Positions 1 through 8,427 of a stretch of DNA of 64,000 nt are shown piece by piece. A model generated the notes under the pieces. It saw nothing but the letters and a program-made list of their open reading frames with translations, was not told the DNA's origin and searched no databases. This DNA comes from Sinorhizobium medicae (GTDB taxonomy: Bacteria; Pseudomonadota; Alphaproteobacteria; Rhizobiales; Rhizobiaceae). Position 1 is the stretch's first letter; each line of letters begins with the position of its first letter. A program made the position numbers and the translations under genes. The stretch spans positions 124,001 to 188,000 of the forward strand of contig NZ_VITA01000001.1 of the NCBI RefSeq assembly GCF_007827695.1, given 5' to 3'.

Positions 1-4
1 TCAT

Positions 5-103
5 GTCCATAATTTTGTACAACTGTGCCATGGCGCTGGGGGCAAAGTCAAGTTTTGTTCATTTGCTTGGTCATAAAGGCGCTTCGTGTTCATAATTTTG
101 AAC
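5..103. repeat. Two AT-rich operator-like repeats
   Basis: Positions 5-20 and 88-103 are 16-bp copies identical at 14 positions. The second is an inverted repeat with arms GTTCA and TGAAC around TAATTT; the first has weaker arms. A further half-site GTTCA lies at 57-61. The layout suggests binding sites for a dimeric repressor or a recombinase belonging to a gene left of the window. No partner gene is visible, so the role is unknown. Confidence 0.35.
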
Positions 104-435
104 ATTATAGTTCTTAGGCGGCAGGGCGCGACCGCGGGGCGGTCGGGCTCTAGGCTTTGCCCGAAGCCTCGGTCGCGAGTCTCCGCCCGTGCGGGTCACG
201 ATCCTTCGCGCAAGGTTTAAGGAGGGCTCGGGAGCCTAGCACCAAAGCAGGCCTGTGCTTCGCTGTTTCCGCCGCCACCCCTTCCGTTGGTGAGGGTGAC
301 GGACGGCTCCAGACGAAGCAGGCAAATCGTCAGAATATGAAAACGAGAATAGCGCAAGCCTTTGCTTGCTCTCGCCAGGAGGAATCACCACTATTGGCCG
401 CTACGGGGGGAATCAATGAGCCTGAACATAAATAA

Positions 436-609
436 AAGCTACAAAGTGCGAGTCAAAATACCCTGGATCGGGGAGCATATTTCGAAACTCACGCCTATGC
501 TTTTACCCATTCCGACAACTTAAGAGCTCGGGTTGCCGAGTTATTTGAGGAAGACAAGTTTCATCCTGTCCGGCGCGCCATATTTCTCAGGTCCATTCTG
601 GACACATAG
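436..609 (+). pseudogene. Start-less reading-frame relic
   Basis: After a TAA at 433-435 a frame of 57 codons runs to a TAG at 607-609. It has a protein-like composition (LDRGAYFETHAY, then RARVAELFEEDKFH) but no start codon. It ends inside the IS-like terminal repeats at 603-641. I read it as the truncated end of a gene cut by an insertion. I do not recognise the family. Codon use is more AT-rich than in the flanking genes. Confidence 0.25.
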
Positions 610-641
610 GTTACGGTTTATTCCTGAGACATAGGTAACAC
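603..641. mobile_element. Possible insertion-sequence end remnant
   Basis: The motif ACATAGGTTAC at 604-614 recurs imperfectly as ACATAGGTAAC about 24 bases downstream. Read on the minus strand this is a run beginning TGTTACCTATGTC followed by a second TAACCTATGTG. Repeated short motifs of this kind are typical of the ends of IS481- and IS21-type elements. No transposase frame is attached. I cannot exclude chance similarity. Confidence 0.25.
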
Positions 642-843
642 TTTGTCCGGGATCGACCGGTTCGAAGCTGGGGCAGCGGTGATTACTGCTAGTGCCCCGT
701 TGTCGTCCCTCCACCCGCCGGCTCGATCATCGCTCCGACCGTCACGACGCGTCTGGCTGCCGTCGGCCCCCCAAAAAAGCCGAAGGCCATTTGCAAGATA
801 GGTCAACTCTACCCTCTTGGCTTTACCGCGAGGCGTGGCTCTC

Positions 844-1284
844 TCAATTGAAGGTGTGCACTCTCAGTTTCAGGCCGCCGTCTGCCTGTTTCTCGAACAC
901 ATGGGTTGCGACCCCAGCCCATGGCTGGTCAGCGCCTTTCGCGTCTTTGCCCTTGGCCGACCATTTCGCCGTGCCGATCAGCAGGTTGCCCTCGCCTTGT
1001 GCCTCGATCAGTTCAAGCTTGTGACCTGTCACGCCCATACCGAAAATGCCGCCAAAGAATTTCTCAACTCCGGAAGGCCCCCTGATCACGTCATGGGTGG
1101 CAGGCAAGAAAATAGCGTCGTCCGTGTAGAACGCCGCGATGGCTTTTGCGTCCGCATTGTTGAATGCTGCGTCCCACGCCGAATAGGCGGCCTTCACTTC
1201 GTCGCCCGGGTCAGCCTTGGCAGAGGCGAGCGAAAAGAGGCAAATACCGAACGCGACGAAAATGGCAGTGAGTAGTCTAGCCAT
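844..1284 (-). CDS. SnoaL-like/DUF4440 exported protein
   Basis: A 146-residue protein with an N-terminal signal peptide (MARLLTAIFVAFGICLF, cleavage near AKA-DPG) followed by one NTF2-like domain of the SgcJ/EcaC or DUF4440 type. The features DEVKAAYSAWDAAFNNAD and AFYTDDAIFLP are typical of that fold. The start at 1284 is preferred over an upstream ATG at 1335 because GGGAGG lies seven bases before it and because it exposes the signal sequence. Such proteins form small dimeric barrels with varied or unknown ligands. The likely location is the periplasm. The surrounding DNA is decayed, and the gene appears monocistronic. Confidence 0.8.
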   Translation of the reverse strand: MARLLTAIFVAFGICLFSLASAKADPGDEVKAAYSAWDAAFNNADAKAIAAFYTDDAIFLPATHDVIRGPSGVEKFFGGIFGMGVTGHKLELIEAQGEGNLLIGTAKWSAKGKDAKGADQPWAGVATHVFEKQADGGLKLRVHTFN

Positions 1285-1477
1285 GGCATCCTCCCAAAAA
1301 GGATGGCGGCATGGAATGTAGATGCCGTCTTGCACAGAATACGCGCCGCTTGCCGAAGTGTTAACCCACCCATTTGGGTAGCACTATTCCGATAGCGCGG
1401 ACGATCTCTAATCAGGGGGTCGCCACGAGGTGGCAGATCAAACCGGGCGCGACTGGACTCTTGTCAGGTACGAAGTG

Positions 1478-1722
1478 TTGCCGAGAACAAGGATTACCGG
1501 GCGACGGGGCGCGGCTCGTCCGATGATAGATCACAATGGAATCGGAACGCCGCAGGCCGAGCGTGCCGGCGGAAAGACCGCGCTGCCGTGGCAGCTCAGG
1601 CAGGCCAGAGGTCAGTTTTCCCTTTTTTTCCTGGCGGAGATGGTCTCGCCCGCCCACGATGAACAAGGTCTGGCTGAGAGGATGTGTGCGCCACGCCGCG
1701 CGAGCGCCAGCGGAGAAGGAGA
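1478..1722 (-). pseudogene. Chimeric cupin/cyclophilin-like gene duplicate
   Basis: Positions about 1478-1648 closely match 4162-4329, inside the cyclophilin-like gene. Positions about 1649-1722 match 4816-4890, inside the cupin domain of the gene upstream of it. The two blocks are in the same order and strand as the originals, but the roughly 490 bp between them is missing. An open frame still crosses the junction (SFSAGARAAWRTHPLSQT, later LPELPRQRG), but it fuses two different domains out of context. I read it as a non-functional duplicate with an internal deletion, not a designed fusion. Confidence 0.7.
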
Positions 1723-1835
1723 TGGAGACTGCACGCAGCAGCTCGGATGACCCTCCTTGTGGGCCGTCACCCGTCATGTTGCGCGTGAGGGTGAGTCCGT
1801 CCTGTTGAAGGTGGTCGTGGCACATCGGCAGAGAT

Positions 1836-2132
1836 TTATGCCGTCCGGGGTCGAGGGTCAGATTGCTCGAAGGTGAAGGAGGTCAGGAGATTTGTGACAA
1901 TATTGGTCGCCTTCTCCTTCACCAGCGTTTCGGTCCATTCATTCGTTCCTCTCAGCCTGAGGTCGCTGTAGATGCTGTCTACCGCACCCTCTTCGAGACG
2001 CTTTATATGTGCCGTGAAGGCGACTTCACCATGAGATTGCTAGAGGTCACGGACGACCATGCGGAGGATTTCCTGCATTGCGATCTGCCATGCCGTCGTG
2101 CTTGCCTGAAGTTCGAGCCTATCGTCTGCCAC
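1836..2132 (-). pseudogene. Small gene interrupted by amber codon
   Basis: From GTG at 2132 (AGGAA eight bases upstream) a single frame of 99 codons runs to TAA at 1836. Only one internal stop breaks it: TAG at codon 31 (2040-2042). Both halves look coding (LELQASTTAWQIAMQEI before it, IYSDLRLRGTNEWTETL after it), with rhizobial codon use. It lies 50 bp downstream of, and on the same strand as, the small gene ending at 2182. I do not recognise the family. Either one nonsense mutation killed it, or two short peptides are made, or the base is a sequencing error. Confidence 0.5.
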
Positions 2133-2181
2133 GGGATTTCCTGCATTGGGGGATTACCTGAGTGCGTGGTGAAGCCGGCGA

Positions 2182-2406
2182 TCACGCCGGTTTTGCCCGC
2201 CTCGTGATGAGAGCCGAGGTTGCTCTCGCACGGTCATCCGACTCTTTTGCCAGCCGGGCCTCCCGCAACCGAGCCGTCTTCGCGTCGCGGGCCTGCGCTA
2301 CGAAATCTTGCTCTTCCACTGCCTGGCCTCTGGCAAAGAACTGGCTTTGTACCTTGTTGAAAGCGCTTTCCGCCCGTTGACGAGTCTTACTGAACGTCTG
2401 TGCCAT
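2182..2406 (-). CDS. Conserved small rhizobial protein, unknown function
   Basis: A 74-residue, highly charged, soluble protein (MAQTFSKTRQRAESAFNK, rich in Ala, Arg, Lys and Glu) likely to be largely helical. No membrane segment, cysteine or known catalytic motif is visible. The ATG at 2406 is chosen because AAGGG sits about eight bases upstream, while the longer frame to 2445 has no good ribosome site. The cold-shock gene lies upstream on the same strand, but a strong terminator separates them, so it probably has its own promoter. Function not recognised. Confidence 0.7.
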   Translation of the reverse strand: MAQTFSKTRQRAESAFNKVQSQFFARGQAVEEQDFVAQARDAKTARLREARLAKESDDRARATSALITRRAKPA

Positions 2407-2443
2407 AGGTTTCCCTTTCTCGGGGTCGGCCGTTCCATCGGCC

Positions 2444-2473
2444 AAAAAAAAAGCCGGGCATCACGCCCGGCCT
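2444..2473 (-). terminator. Rho-independent terminator of cspA
   Basis: On the minus strand GCCGGGC pairs with GCCCGGC around a five-base loop, followed by nine T residues (read as the A run at 2444-2452 on the plus strand). It lies about 65 bp beyond the stop codon of the cold-shock gene and is an excellent intrinsic terminator. Confidence 0.9.
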
Positions 2474-2535
2474 TAGTTGAATCATGCCCTCGACAGTGCC
2501 AGTACATCCGTGGTCAAGGAGAGCAGGTACCGATA

Positions 2536-2745
2536 TTAGGCAGCCTGGAGATTGCAGGCCGACATCTTGCCCGACTTATTGTCGCGCTCCAGCTCGTAGC
2601 TGAGCTTCTGGCCTTCGACAATTTCGCGCATGCCTGCACGTTCGACAGCCGAGATGTGGACAAACGCGTCAGCGCCGCCGTTATCCGGCTCGATGAAGCC
2701 GAAGCCCTTGGTAGAATTAAACCATTTAACTGTGCCAGTGGTCAT
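2536..2745 (-). CDS. cspA: Cold-shock protein, CspA family
   Basis: A 69-residue single cold-shock domain protein that binds single-stranded RNA and DNA as a chaperone in the cytoplasm. The RNP1 motif (KGFGFI) and the RNP2-like motif (DAFVHIS) are both present, and the length is normal for the family. The start at 2745 gives the canonical MTTGTVKWF terminus, with AAGGG about nine bases upstream. A longer in-frame start at 2793 would add non-family sequence. It is followed by a strong intrinsic terminator. Rhizobia carry many csp paralogs, so the symbol is generic and cold induction is not proven here. Confidence 0.93.
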   Translation of the reverse strand: MTTGTVKWFNSTKGFGFIEPDNGGADAFVHISAVERAGMREIVEGQKLSYELERDNKSGKMSACNLQAA

Positions 2746-3018
2746 GATGAACCCTTTCGTAGCATTGGTGATCGACCGCGATGTTGGTGACATCGTGGAT
2801 GGTGATAGCGATTTTTTTTAAAGGAAAGGTTCGTTCAGGCGCGGTGCCAGTCGCGCGGTAACCAAAGCTCAGCAAGAAAAAGATCGATAAACGTCAGATA
2901 GTGGCTTGCAGTCAAAATGTCAACCAGTAGTTTTGATGACGTAGCGCTTAAGGCGGTCACCGGTGCGGCGAAGTTAAGCGCAAACTTTCATTCGCTCACA
3001 TGCAGGACCCGTTCGCCA

Positions 3019-3378
3019 TCAATCCTGCGCCGGCTCCCACAGCTCGACTGGATTGCCTTCGGGATCATGAATCCGGGCAAAGCGACCTACCTCCGAGTTC
3101 CATTCATTCCGCGTTTCCACCGCGATTCCACTTGCCGTCAGGCTGGCCACCAGCCCATCGAGATCATCAACGCGGAAATTGACCATCCATTGTTGTTCCG
3201 CTCGACCGAAATAGTCGGTGTCCTTCGAGAAAGGACCAAATATCGTCATCCCGGCCTCCTGCCGCCATACCGACTTGTGCAGGTCGTCAATACCGAGATG
3301 CTTTTGATACCATTCGGCCAGGCCAGCCGGGTTCGCCGCCCTGAAAAACAGACCGCCGATTCCAACGGCTTTCGGCAT
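3019..3378 (-). CDS. VOC-family glyoxalase-like protein
   Basis: A 119-residue protein of the vicinal oxygen chelate superfamily. It has two beta-alpha-beta-beta-beta units: GGLFFRAANPAGLAEWYQKH near the start, and VDDLDGLVASL followed by RFARIHDPEGNPVELWEP at the end. The terminal Glu of NPVELWEP is a usual metal ligand. Family members are small dimeric metalloenzymes or resistance proteins such as glyoxalase I or bleomycin-binding proteins; the substrate cannot be told from sequence. An 'agagctctcctc' stretch upstream supplies a GAGGAGAG ribosome site. No operon partner is obvious. Confidence 0.85.
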   Translation of the reverse strand: MPKAVGIGGLFFRAANPAGLAEWYQKHLGIDDLHKSVWRQEAGMTIFGPFSKDTDYFGRAEQQWMVNFRVDDLDGLVASLTASGIAVETRNEWNSEVGRFARIHDPEGNPVELWEPAQD

Positions 3379-3471
3379 AGAGCTCTCCTCATCTTGATTC
3401 GCGTTCGAAGGCGAATACTGGGTGATCAGGTCAATCGTCTACTACGGCCCGTCTGACGACATGCGACGGCT

Positions 3472-3708
3472 TCACGAAGCCGAGTATTTGACCGTTACGC
3501 CGCGCTGCCGAAAGTAGGCCTGCATGAGCTTCCTGCCAGAACGGTTGTTCTGCACGAGCCTCGCCGGGTCAAAGACGGCCTCTTTCAACCCCTCGCGCGT
3601 CAACGCTGCCTTGAGAGTCGCGATATGCGTGTCGATGTCGGCATTGTCCGCTTGGAGCGATTCATAAATGCGGTTTATTGCATCTGCGACGGTCGGTTCG
3701 CTCACCAT
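3472..3708 (-). CDS. Conserved hypothetical protein
   Basis: A 78-residue soluble protein, mostly helical, with the segment VADAINRIYESLQADNADIDTHI followed by a basic C-terminal part (NNRSGRKLMQAYFRQRG). No known domain is recognised. It has a good ribosome site (AGGAG, read from 'cactcct'), preceded by five CAA triplets (minus strand), an unstructured leader. It may be cotranscribed with nothing; the VOC gene lies about 90 bp downstream on the same strand. Confidence 0.7.
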   Translation of the reverse strand: MVSEPTVADAINRIYESLQADNADIDTHIATLKAALTREGLKEAVFDPARLVQNNRSGRKLMQAYFRQRGVTVKYSAS

Positions 3709-4091
3709 TGCACTCCTGTTGTTGTTGTTGTTTGGCGCTGGCGCTTACCACATTTTTTGGCTTGACCCTAGAGGACGCTCTGTTTCCAACAGCATGACGT
3801 CATTGACGATCTAAAGGAAGCGACCCCTCGACGTCCAAGCCCTCCTGTTCATCAATCAGCATCCTGAATGCAGCTTGGGGAGGTTGCCCGGGCTTCCCGG
3901 TTGCACTGACGACGATGTCTTCTTCGGCCGGTCGGTTGGTCCGTCGGGATCGAACGCCAGCGGCCAGAGGTTATCGGCGGTCGGTGGCTCTGCCGACTAC
4001 GCTGAAGGGCTCGGTCGCGGCGCCCACGCGATGCTATGTAGCCCCGTCGTCGTCTGTACCGTCAGGAGAGATCGCGTGATGAACGACTGTC
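3709..4091. other. Intergenic stretch without a supported gene
   Basis: This 383-bp stretch contains the CAA-repeat leader of the gene ending at 3708 and otherwise only short frames lacking ribosome sites. The right part (about 3850-4080) is GC-rich and noncoding in appearance. I saw no promoter or hairpin worth calling. Confidence 0.5.
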
Positions 4092-4502
4092 TCAGTCGAC
4101 CGCCTCCAGCGTTACGGTAACAGATCCCGGGCGATCGAAGATCGAGACGTCGCCTGCAACCTTGCCGAGAACAATGATGCCGGGTGAAGGGACGCGGCCG
4201 GTCCGATAATAGATCACAAAGTGATCGGAACTCCACAGGCCGAGCGTGCCGACGGAAAAGTCGCGCTGCCGTGGCAGCTCAGGCAGGCTGGAGGGCAGAT
4301 TTCCCGTCTTTTCCTGGCGGAAATGGTCGGACATGTCGATCGTCAGTGGCAGCATCTGCGCTAGGGACTTGGCAGCTTCGTTGTCGGCGAGGTCCGCGGT
4401 AACCTCGCCCCATGCAGAAGAAATTCGGATGCGTTCTTGAGGCATGACGGGTCCAACCACTCCCAGTGCGATAACAGCAGAGCCCAACATTGTTTTCAGC
4501 AT
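4092..4502 (-). CDS. Exported cyclophilin-like fold protein
   Basis: A 136-residue protein with a signal-like N-terminus (MLKTMLGSAVIALGVVGP) followed by a cyclophilin-like barrel. This family typically shows the order 'GEVTADLADNEAAKSLAQ', 'TIDMSDHFRQEK', 'VGTLGLWSSDHFVIYYRTG' and a terminal strand pair, all present. The family is structurally related to cyclophilin but lacks proven isomerase activity. The start at 4502 is chosen because it exposes the signal; GGAG lies about ten bases upstream. It is the last gene of the minus-strand cluster beginning at 8378. A decayed partial copy lies at 1478-1722. Confidence 0.8.
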   Translation of the reverse strand: MLKTMLGSAVIALGVVGPVMPQERIRISSAWGEVTADLADNEAAKSLAQMLPLTIDMSDHFRQEKTGNLPSSLPELPRQRDFSVGTLGLWSSDHFVIYYRTGRVPSPGIIVLGKVAGDVSIFDRPGSVTVTLEAVD

Positions 4503-4611
4503 TCGTTCGTCGCTCCGTTTCGTCTGCGGGACAGACTTCCATCCAGACCGTTCGTAAGGTCTCCGCCGCCGCCTGAAGCGCAGCCAGTTCGCGCCACTAG
4601 CGGTGCCGGTT

Positions 4612-5802
4612 CTACTCTCGAACGCCCTTGCCGTAGTCCTCGTCGGACACCTTTTCCATCCACGTGACTGAGCTTCCATCGAGCGCCTCGGCCACTGCGA
4701 AATGCGTCATCGGCCCGGTGCTGGAGGCGCCATGCCAGTGCCGGATCAGCGGTGGGATCCATACCACGTCTCCCGAACCTACTTCCTGAACTGCCTCACC
4801 TTCCTTCTGAACCAGGCCGCGCCCGCTCACGATGAACAAGGTCTGGCCGAGAGGATGTGTGTGCCAGGCCGTGCGAGCGCCGGCGGAGAAGGAGACGGTT
4901 GCCCCGCCAATGCGCGCGGGAGCGTCGGCTTGATAACGGCCCGAGATCTGGACGGTACCTGTGAAGTACTCCTCCGGAGCTGACGCAGAACCAATTCCGG
5001 CCGGAGTAATCTTCAGATCTGCCTGGGAAGCGCTCACCTGAGTTCCTTGCCTGTTATTGAGAACCTGCTTGAGAACGGGCACGGCGGACATGGCTCTCGG
5101 CCAACCGGCGTAGAAAGCGACATGCGCCAGTACTTCTGAAGCTTCTGACGGCGTCAAGCCGCTGTCCATCGCGCGTTTGGCATGAAACGGCAGTTGTTCC
5201 GGCTGACCAACCGCGATCAGAGCGGCGATCGTCACCAAGCTACGGTCGCGCGCCGACAGATCCGGGCGCTGCCACAGATCGCCGAAGAGCACGCGGTTGG
5301 TAAGGTCGGCCAGTGCTGCCGCCGTTGGTGCAACCGTGGTGCTGACCGTCTCGCTCCGAGCCGCCTCGGCTGCGGCTTCCAATTCTATGCGCGCCGCCTC
5401 GCTGTTCTTGACGGGTGCAATCTGGCGCTCATCGAAAACCTTCTTCGTCTCCGTCACGGCGGAGATCGCGTTTGGCCAACCGGAGTAGAATGCAAGATGA
5501 GTGATGAGTTCGCCGATCTCTCCAGGCTTCACACCGTTGTCCAGGGCCCGGCTCACATGGGCGCCAATCTGCGCCGTCTTGCCCGTCGAGACGATCGCCG
5601 AAAGGGTTACGAGGCTCCGGTCGCGAGACGGGAGCTCTGTTCGTTCCCAGACTTCGCCGAACAGAACATCGTCGGTGAAGTGGCCGAGACCCGGCGCGAC
5701 GTCATAGACGGCCGGTGGAGCGATCTTTCGCCGCTCTTCCTGCGCCTCCACAGCGGTGGCGGCGAGAGCCGAGATAGCAATGCTTGCGGCAATGTACTTC
5801 AT
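4612..5802 (-). CDS. Exported double CMD-domain protein with C-terminal cupin
   Basis: A 396-residue protein with a signal peptide (cleavage near VEA-QEE). It has two carboxymuconolactone decarboxylase-like domains (residues about 40-120 and 160-250; each has RDRSLVT and HxxxYxGWP-type helices) and a cupin at about 285-385 (HTHPLGQTLFIVSGRG and IPPLIRHWHG, probable metal-binding histidines). CMD domains often act as peroxidases when a CxxC pair is present; neither CMD unit here has one, so the activity is uncertain. The cupin may bind a metal and an aromatic or lactone ligand. It lies between the hydrolase gene and the cyclophilin-like gene and is probably cotranscribed with both. Confidence 0.88.
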   Translation of the reverse strand: MKYIAASIAISALAATAVEAQEERRKIAPPAVYDVAPGLGHFTDDVLFGEVWERTELPSRDRSLVTLSAIVSTGKTAQIGAHVSRALDNGVKPGEIGELITHLAFYSGWPNAISAVTETKKVFDERQIAPVKNSEAARIELEAAAEAARSETVSTTVAPTAAALADLTNRVLFGDLWQRPDLSARDRSLVTIAALIAVGQPEQLPFHAKRAMDSGLTPSEASEVLAHVAFYAGWPRAMSAVPVLKQVLNNRQGTQVSASQADLKITPAGIGSASAPEEYFTGTVQISGRYQADAPARIGGATVSFSAGARTAWHTHPLGQTLFIVSGRGLVQKEGEAVQEVGSGDVVWIPPLIRHWHGASSTGPMTHFAVAEALDGSSVTWMEKVSDEDYGKGVRE

Positions 5803-5998
5803 CTTCTTTTCCTCAAGCCTGTTCCAGGGTTGGCGGGACCACGTAAAACGCGGTTCTGCCGAATGATGCCGAGGCCGGTGGTCAGGAAGGCGAAGTCCCT
5901 CAGACCGGGCCGGCGTCTCCTGATTCAGAGGGTCAGGCAGCGTGATGGCGACAGCGGAGAGCTGACCGCTGACCGCCGGTCCAATGGCGCGGCTTCAC

Positions 5999-7078
5999 CT
6001 AGGCCAGATGCTGCCCGAAGAACTTGGCGATCCGGTCGAACGGGATCTTGTCCATGCGGTCGTAGAGATCGGTATGGTTGGCGCTCGGGATGATCATCAG
6101 CTCCTTTGGCTCCGCTGCGGCGGCAAAGGCTGTTTCGCTGAAGTATCGCGAATGGGCGTTCTCGCCGTGGATGAGCAGAAGCGGGCGCGGGGAAATCTCG
6201 GCGATGTTGGTCAGGATCGGCATGTTCATGAACGACAGGGGCGTGGTCTGCGTCCAGGCATTGCCGGAGTTGACAGCGCGCGGATGGTAGCCGCGGGGCG
6301 TCATGTAGTAATCGTGATAGTCGACCAGGAACTGAGCCTCGCCTCCCTTGAGTACATTGTAGGGCGGCTGATAGGCTGGCCCGTTCTTCTCCGCGTCCGC
6401 CCAGCGCTGGCGGCTCAACTGCTCCAGCGTCTGCGTCCGCTGCTCCTGCGTGACACTGTCGTTGTAGCCTTTGGACATCAGACGGGTCATGTCGTACATG
6501 GTGCTGGCCACGACCGCCTTGACGCGCTTGTCAGCGGCGACGGCGTTCAGGGCCATGCCACCCCAGCCGCAAATGCCGATCACGCCGATCCGCTCGCGGT
6601 CGATGGTGGGCTGCAGTCCCAGGTAATCGACCGCGGCACTGAAGTCTTCCGTGTTGATGTCCGGCGAAGCGACGTTGCGTGGCTCGCCACCACTTTCACC
6701 GGTAAAGGAAGGGTCGAAGGCCAGCGCCGCGAAGCCGCGTTCGGCCATGGTCTGAGCGTACAATCCCGAAGATTGTTCCTTCACGGCACCAAAGGGGCCG
6801 GCGACCGCAAGAGCTGCTAAGGGTTGACTGCCGCGGTTCTTCGGCAGGTAGAGGTCGCCGGCGATCGTGATGCCGTAGCGGTTCTTGAACGAAACCTTCT
6901 GGTGATCGACGTTCTCGCTTTTCGGAAACACCTTGTCCCAGGCAGGGCTCTGGGCGAACGCCCCTGTTGCCGTCACAGCCGGGATCATGCTTATCGCCGC
7001 GACGGCGAGGCCTGTTCCCTTCATCAGGTTGCGCCTGCTGGTGTTGCAAACGTCGTCCGTGTCAACGTGCTCGCTCAT
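5999..7078 (-). CDS. Tat-exported alpha/beta hydrolase
   Basis: A 359-residue hydrolase with a twin-arginine signal (SRRNLMK at residues 14-20, hydrophobic stretch to about 40, then AFAQ). The nucleophile elbow reads GICGWGG with Cys170 in place of the usual Ser, as in dienelactone hydrolases and YcjY-type proteins. A Glu or Asp near HGENAHSRYFSE and the His of ANHTDLYD complete a plausible triad. The substrate is unknown; esters or lactones are likely. It is 91 bp downstream of the NepI-like exporter and probably belongs to the same LysR-controlled operon. Confidence 0.88.
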   Translation of the reverse strand: MSEHVDTDDVCNTSRRNLMKGTGLAVAAISMIPAVTATGAFAQSPAWDKVFPKSENVDHQKVSFKNRYGITIAGDLYLPKNRGSQPLAALAVAGPFGAVKEQSSGLYAQTMAERGFAALAFDPSFTGESGGEPRNVASPDINTEDFSAAVDYLGLQPTIDRERIGVIGICGWGGMALNAVAADKRVKAVVASTMYDMTRLMSKGYNDSVTQEQRTQTLEQLSRQRWADAEKNGPAYQPPYNVLKGGEAQFLVDYHDYYMTPRGYHPRAVNSGNAWTQTTPLSFMNMPILTNIAEISPRPLLLIHGENAHSRYFSETAFAAAAEPKELMIIPSANHTDLYDRMDKIPFDRIAKFFGQHLA

Positions 7079-7169
7079 GGTAGAATCTCCTTTGCCATTG
7101 GGGTAGTGGTGCAGGGACGGGACAGCTACGGCGCCGCCGGAATTCGATGTGAAGAGAGTGTTTTCCTGC

Positions 7170-8378
7170 TCATGATGCTCTCCTGGCCGAAAGCCATGCG
7201 GCGAAGGACGCCAGGGAAGAGCCGAACAGAAGCAGGGCGCTGAGCGAGAAGGTCGACCACCAGCCGAGAGCGTCGAAGAGAAGTCCGCCGAGAGACGCTC
7301 CGGCGGTGATGGCGAGCTGGATCACAGCGACCTGGAGTCCACCGCCTGCCTCAGCATCATCGGCAAGAACACGGCTCAGCCAGGTGCCCCAGGCCACCGG
7401 CGCTGCGGTCCCGAGCAAACCCCAACCGATGAGGGACATGACGACAGGGGTCCTCATCTCACCGATGCCAATCATTGCCAAAGCGATACAGGCCATGAGG
7501 AACGGAATGACGATGAGAATGCTGAACAGGCGATGAGTCAGCAGCCGGCCGACGAGCGATGTTCCGGCCACTCCCGACAATCCCATCACGAGAAGCATGA
7601 GCGAGAGCGTCTCGATGCCAAGGTGGGTCACCTGCTCCAGGAACGGCCGCAGATAAGTGAAGAAAGCAAACTGCCCCATGAACAGCAGCAGGATTGCTGC
7701 CATGCCCAATGCGACGGGTGGACGCGCCAGCAGCCGGAGGACGTTCCGGGATGCGCCATCGCGCCGGGGCGAAAGCGTCGGCAGGCTGATCCATTGCCAG
7801 ATAAGCGCAAGCAAGCCCACGGGAACCACGAGAAAGAAGGCGCCGCGCCACCCGATATAGGACCCGAGGAGACTTCCCAGGGGTGCGGAGATGGTGGCCG
7901 CGATCGCATTGCCCGCATTGAGCAGTGCAAGTGCCTTCGGCACCTGGTCGCGGGAGACGAGACGCATCACGATCGACGTGGACATCGACCAGAAGCCGCC
8001 GATGGAAATTCCAAGCAGCGCGCGACCCAGCATCAGCATGGGATAGGAAGGCGCAAAGGTAACCGCGACCCCAGACAGCATCAGCAGAAACGTCAAGGCC
8101 AGCACGACCACGCGCCGATCGAGCCGCCGGGTCAGCGCGGCAATGAAGAGGCTGGTGAAAACCGCGAAGATGCCTGAGATGGAGATTGCCTGGCCCGCAC
8201 TCCCTTCTGAAACACCGAGATCAGCGGCGATCGGCGTCAGCAGGCTCACGGGCATGAACTCCGAAGCGATCAGCACGAATACGCACAATGTCATGGAGAA
8301 CACGGCGCCCCAGGCCCTGGGCCTGCTATGGATGTTCTCGTTGTAGGTCAGCGTCATGGTGTCGGTCCCGATTGGCAT
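7170..8378 (-). CDS. MFS exporter, NepI-like
   Basis: A 402-residue major facilitator with twelve predicted membrane segments. Its sequence follows E. coli NepI, the proton-driven purine ribonucleoside exporter, closely at several places: EFMPVSLLTPIAADLG, LGISIGGFWSMS, GQFAFFTYLRPF, and QVAVIQLA near the end. The DHA1 subfamily assignment is solid; the real substrate may differ, given the hydrolase, CMD and cupin genes downstream. The ATG at 8378 has GGAGG ten bases upstream and is preferred over the in-frame ATG at 8357. The LysR regulator is divergent, about 105 bp away. Confidence 0.87.
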   Translation of the reverse strand: MPIGTDTMTLTYNENIHSRPRAWGAVFSMTLCVFVLIASEFMPVSLLTPIAADLGVSEGSAGQAISISGIFAVFTSLFIAALTRRLDRRVVVLALTFLLMLSGVAVTFAPSYPMLMLGRALLGISIGGFWSMSTSIVMRLVSRDQVPKALALLNAGNAIAATISAPLGSLLGSYIGWRGAFFLVVPVGLLALIWQWISLPTLSPRRDGASRNVLRLLARPPVALGMAAILLLFMGQFAFFTYLRPFLEQVTHLGIETLSLMLLVMGLSGVAGTSLVGRLLTHRLFSILIVIPFLMACIALAMIGIGEMRTPVVMSLIGWGLLGTAAPVAWGTWLSRVLADDAEAGGGLQVAVIQLAITAGASLGGLLFDALGWWSTFSLSALLLFGSSLASFAAWLSARRAS

Positions 8379-8427
8379 TCCGGTTCTGCCTCCGAGAACA
8401 AGATAATGCCGACGGACTTTGCGAACT

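Larger units (their letters stand above)
1..843. other. Gene-poor leading stretch
   Basis: No intact gene is supported in these 843 bases. The first 103 bases hold two AT-rich repeats. About 110 to 420 is GC-rich without a convincing frame. Positions 436 to 609 form a start-less reading frame, and 603 to 641 resemble an insertion-sequence end. The stretch from about 430 to 600 is visibly more AT-rich than the flanking genes, which fits a relic of imported DNA, but this is inference. Confidence 0.5.

Noticed and set aside
157..435. 92-residue frame in the leading stretch
   Set aside because: No ribosome site, atypical composition, and no protein-like features; it lies in eroded DNA.
3719..3735. 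Trinucleotide repeat as a phase-variation tract
   Set aside because: Only five CAA units (minus strand) in a leader, with no frame effect, so switching is unlikely.
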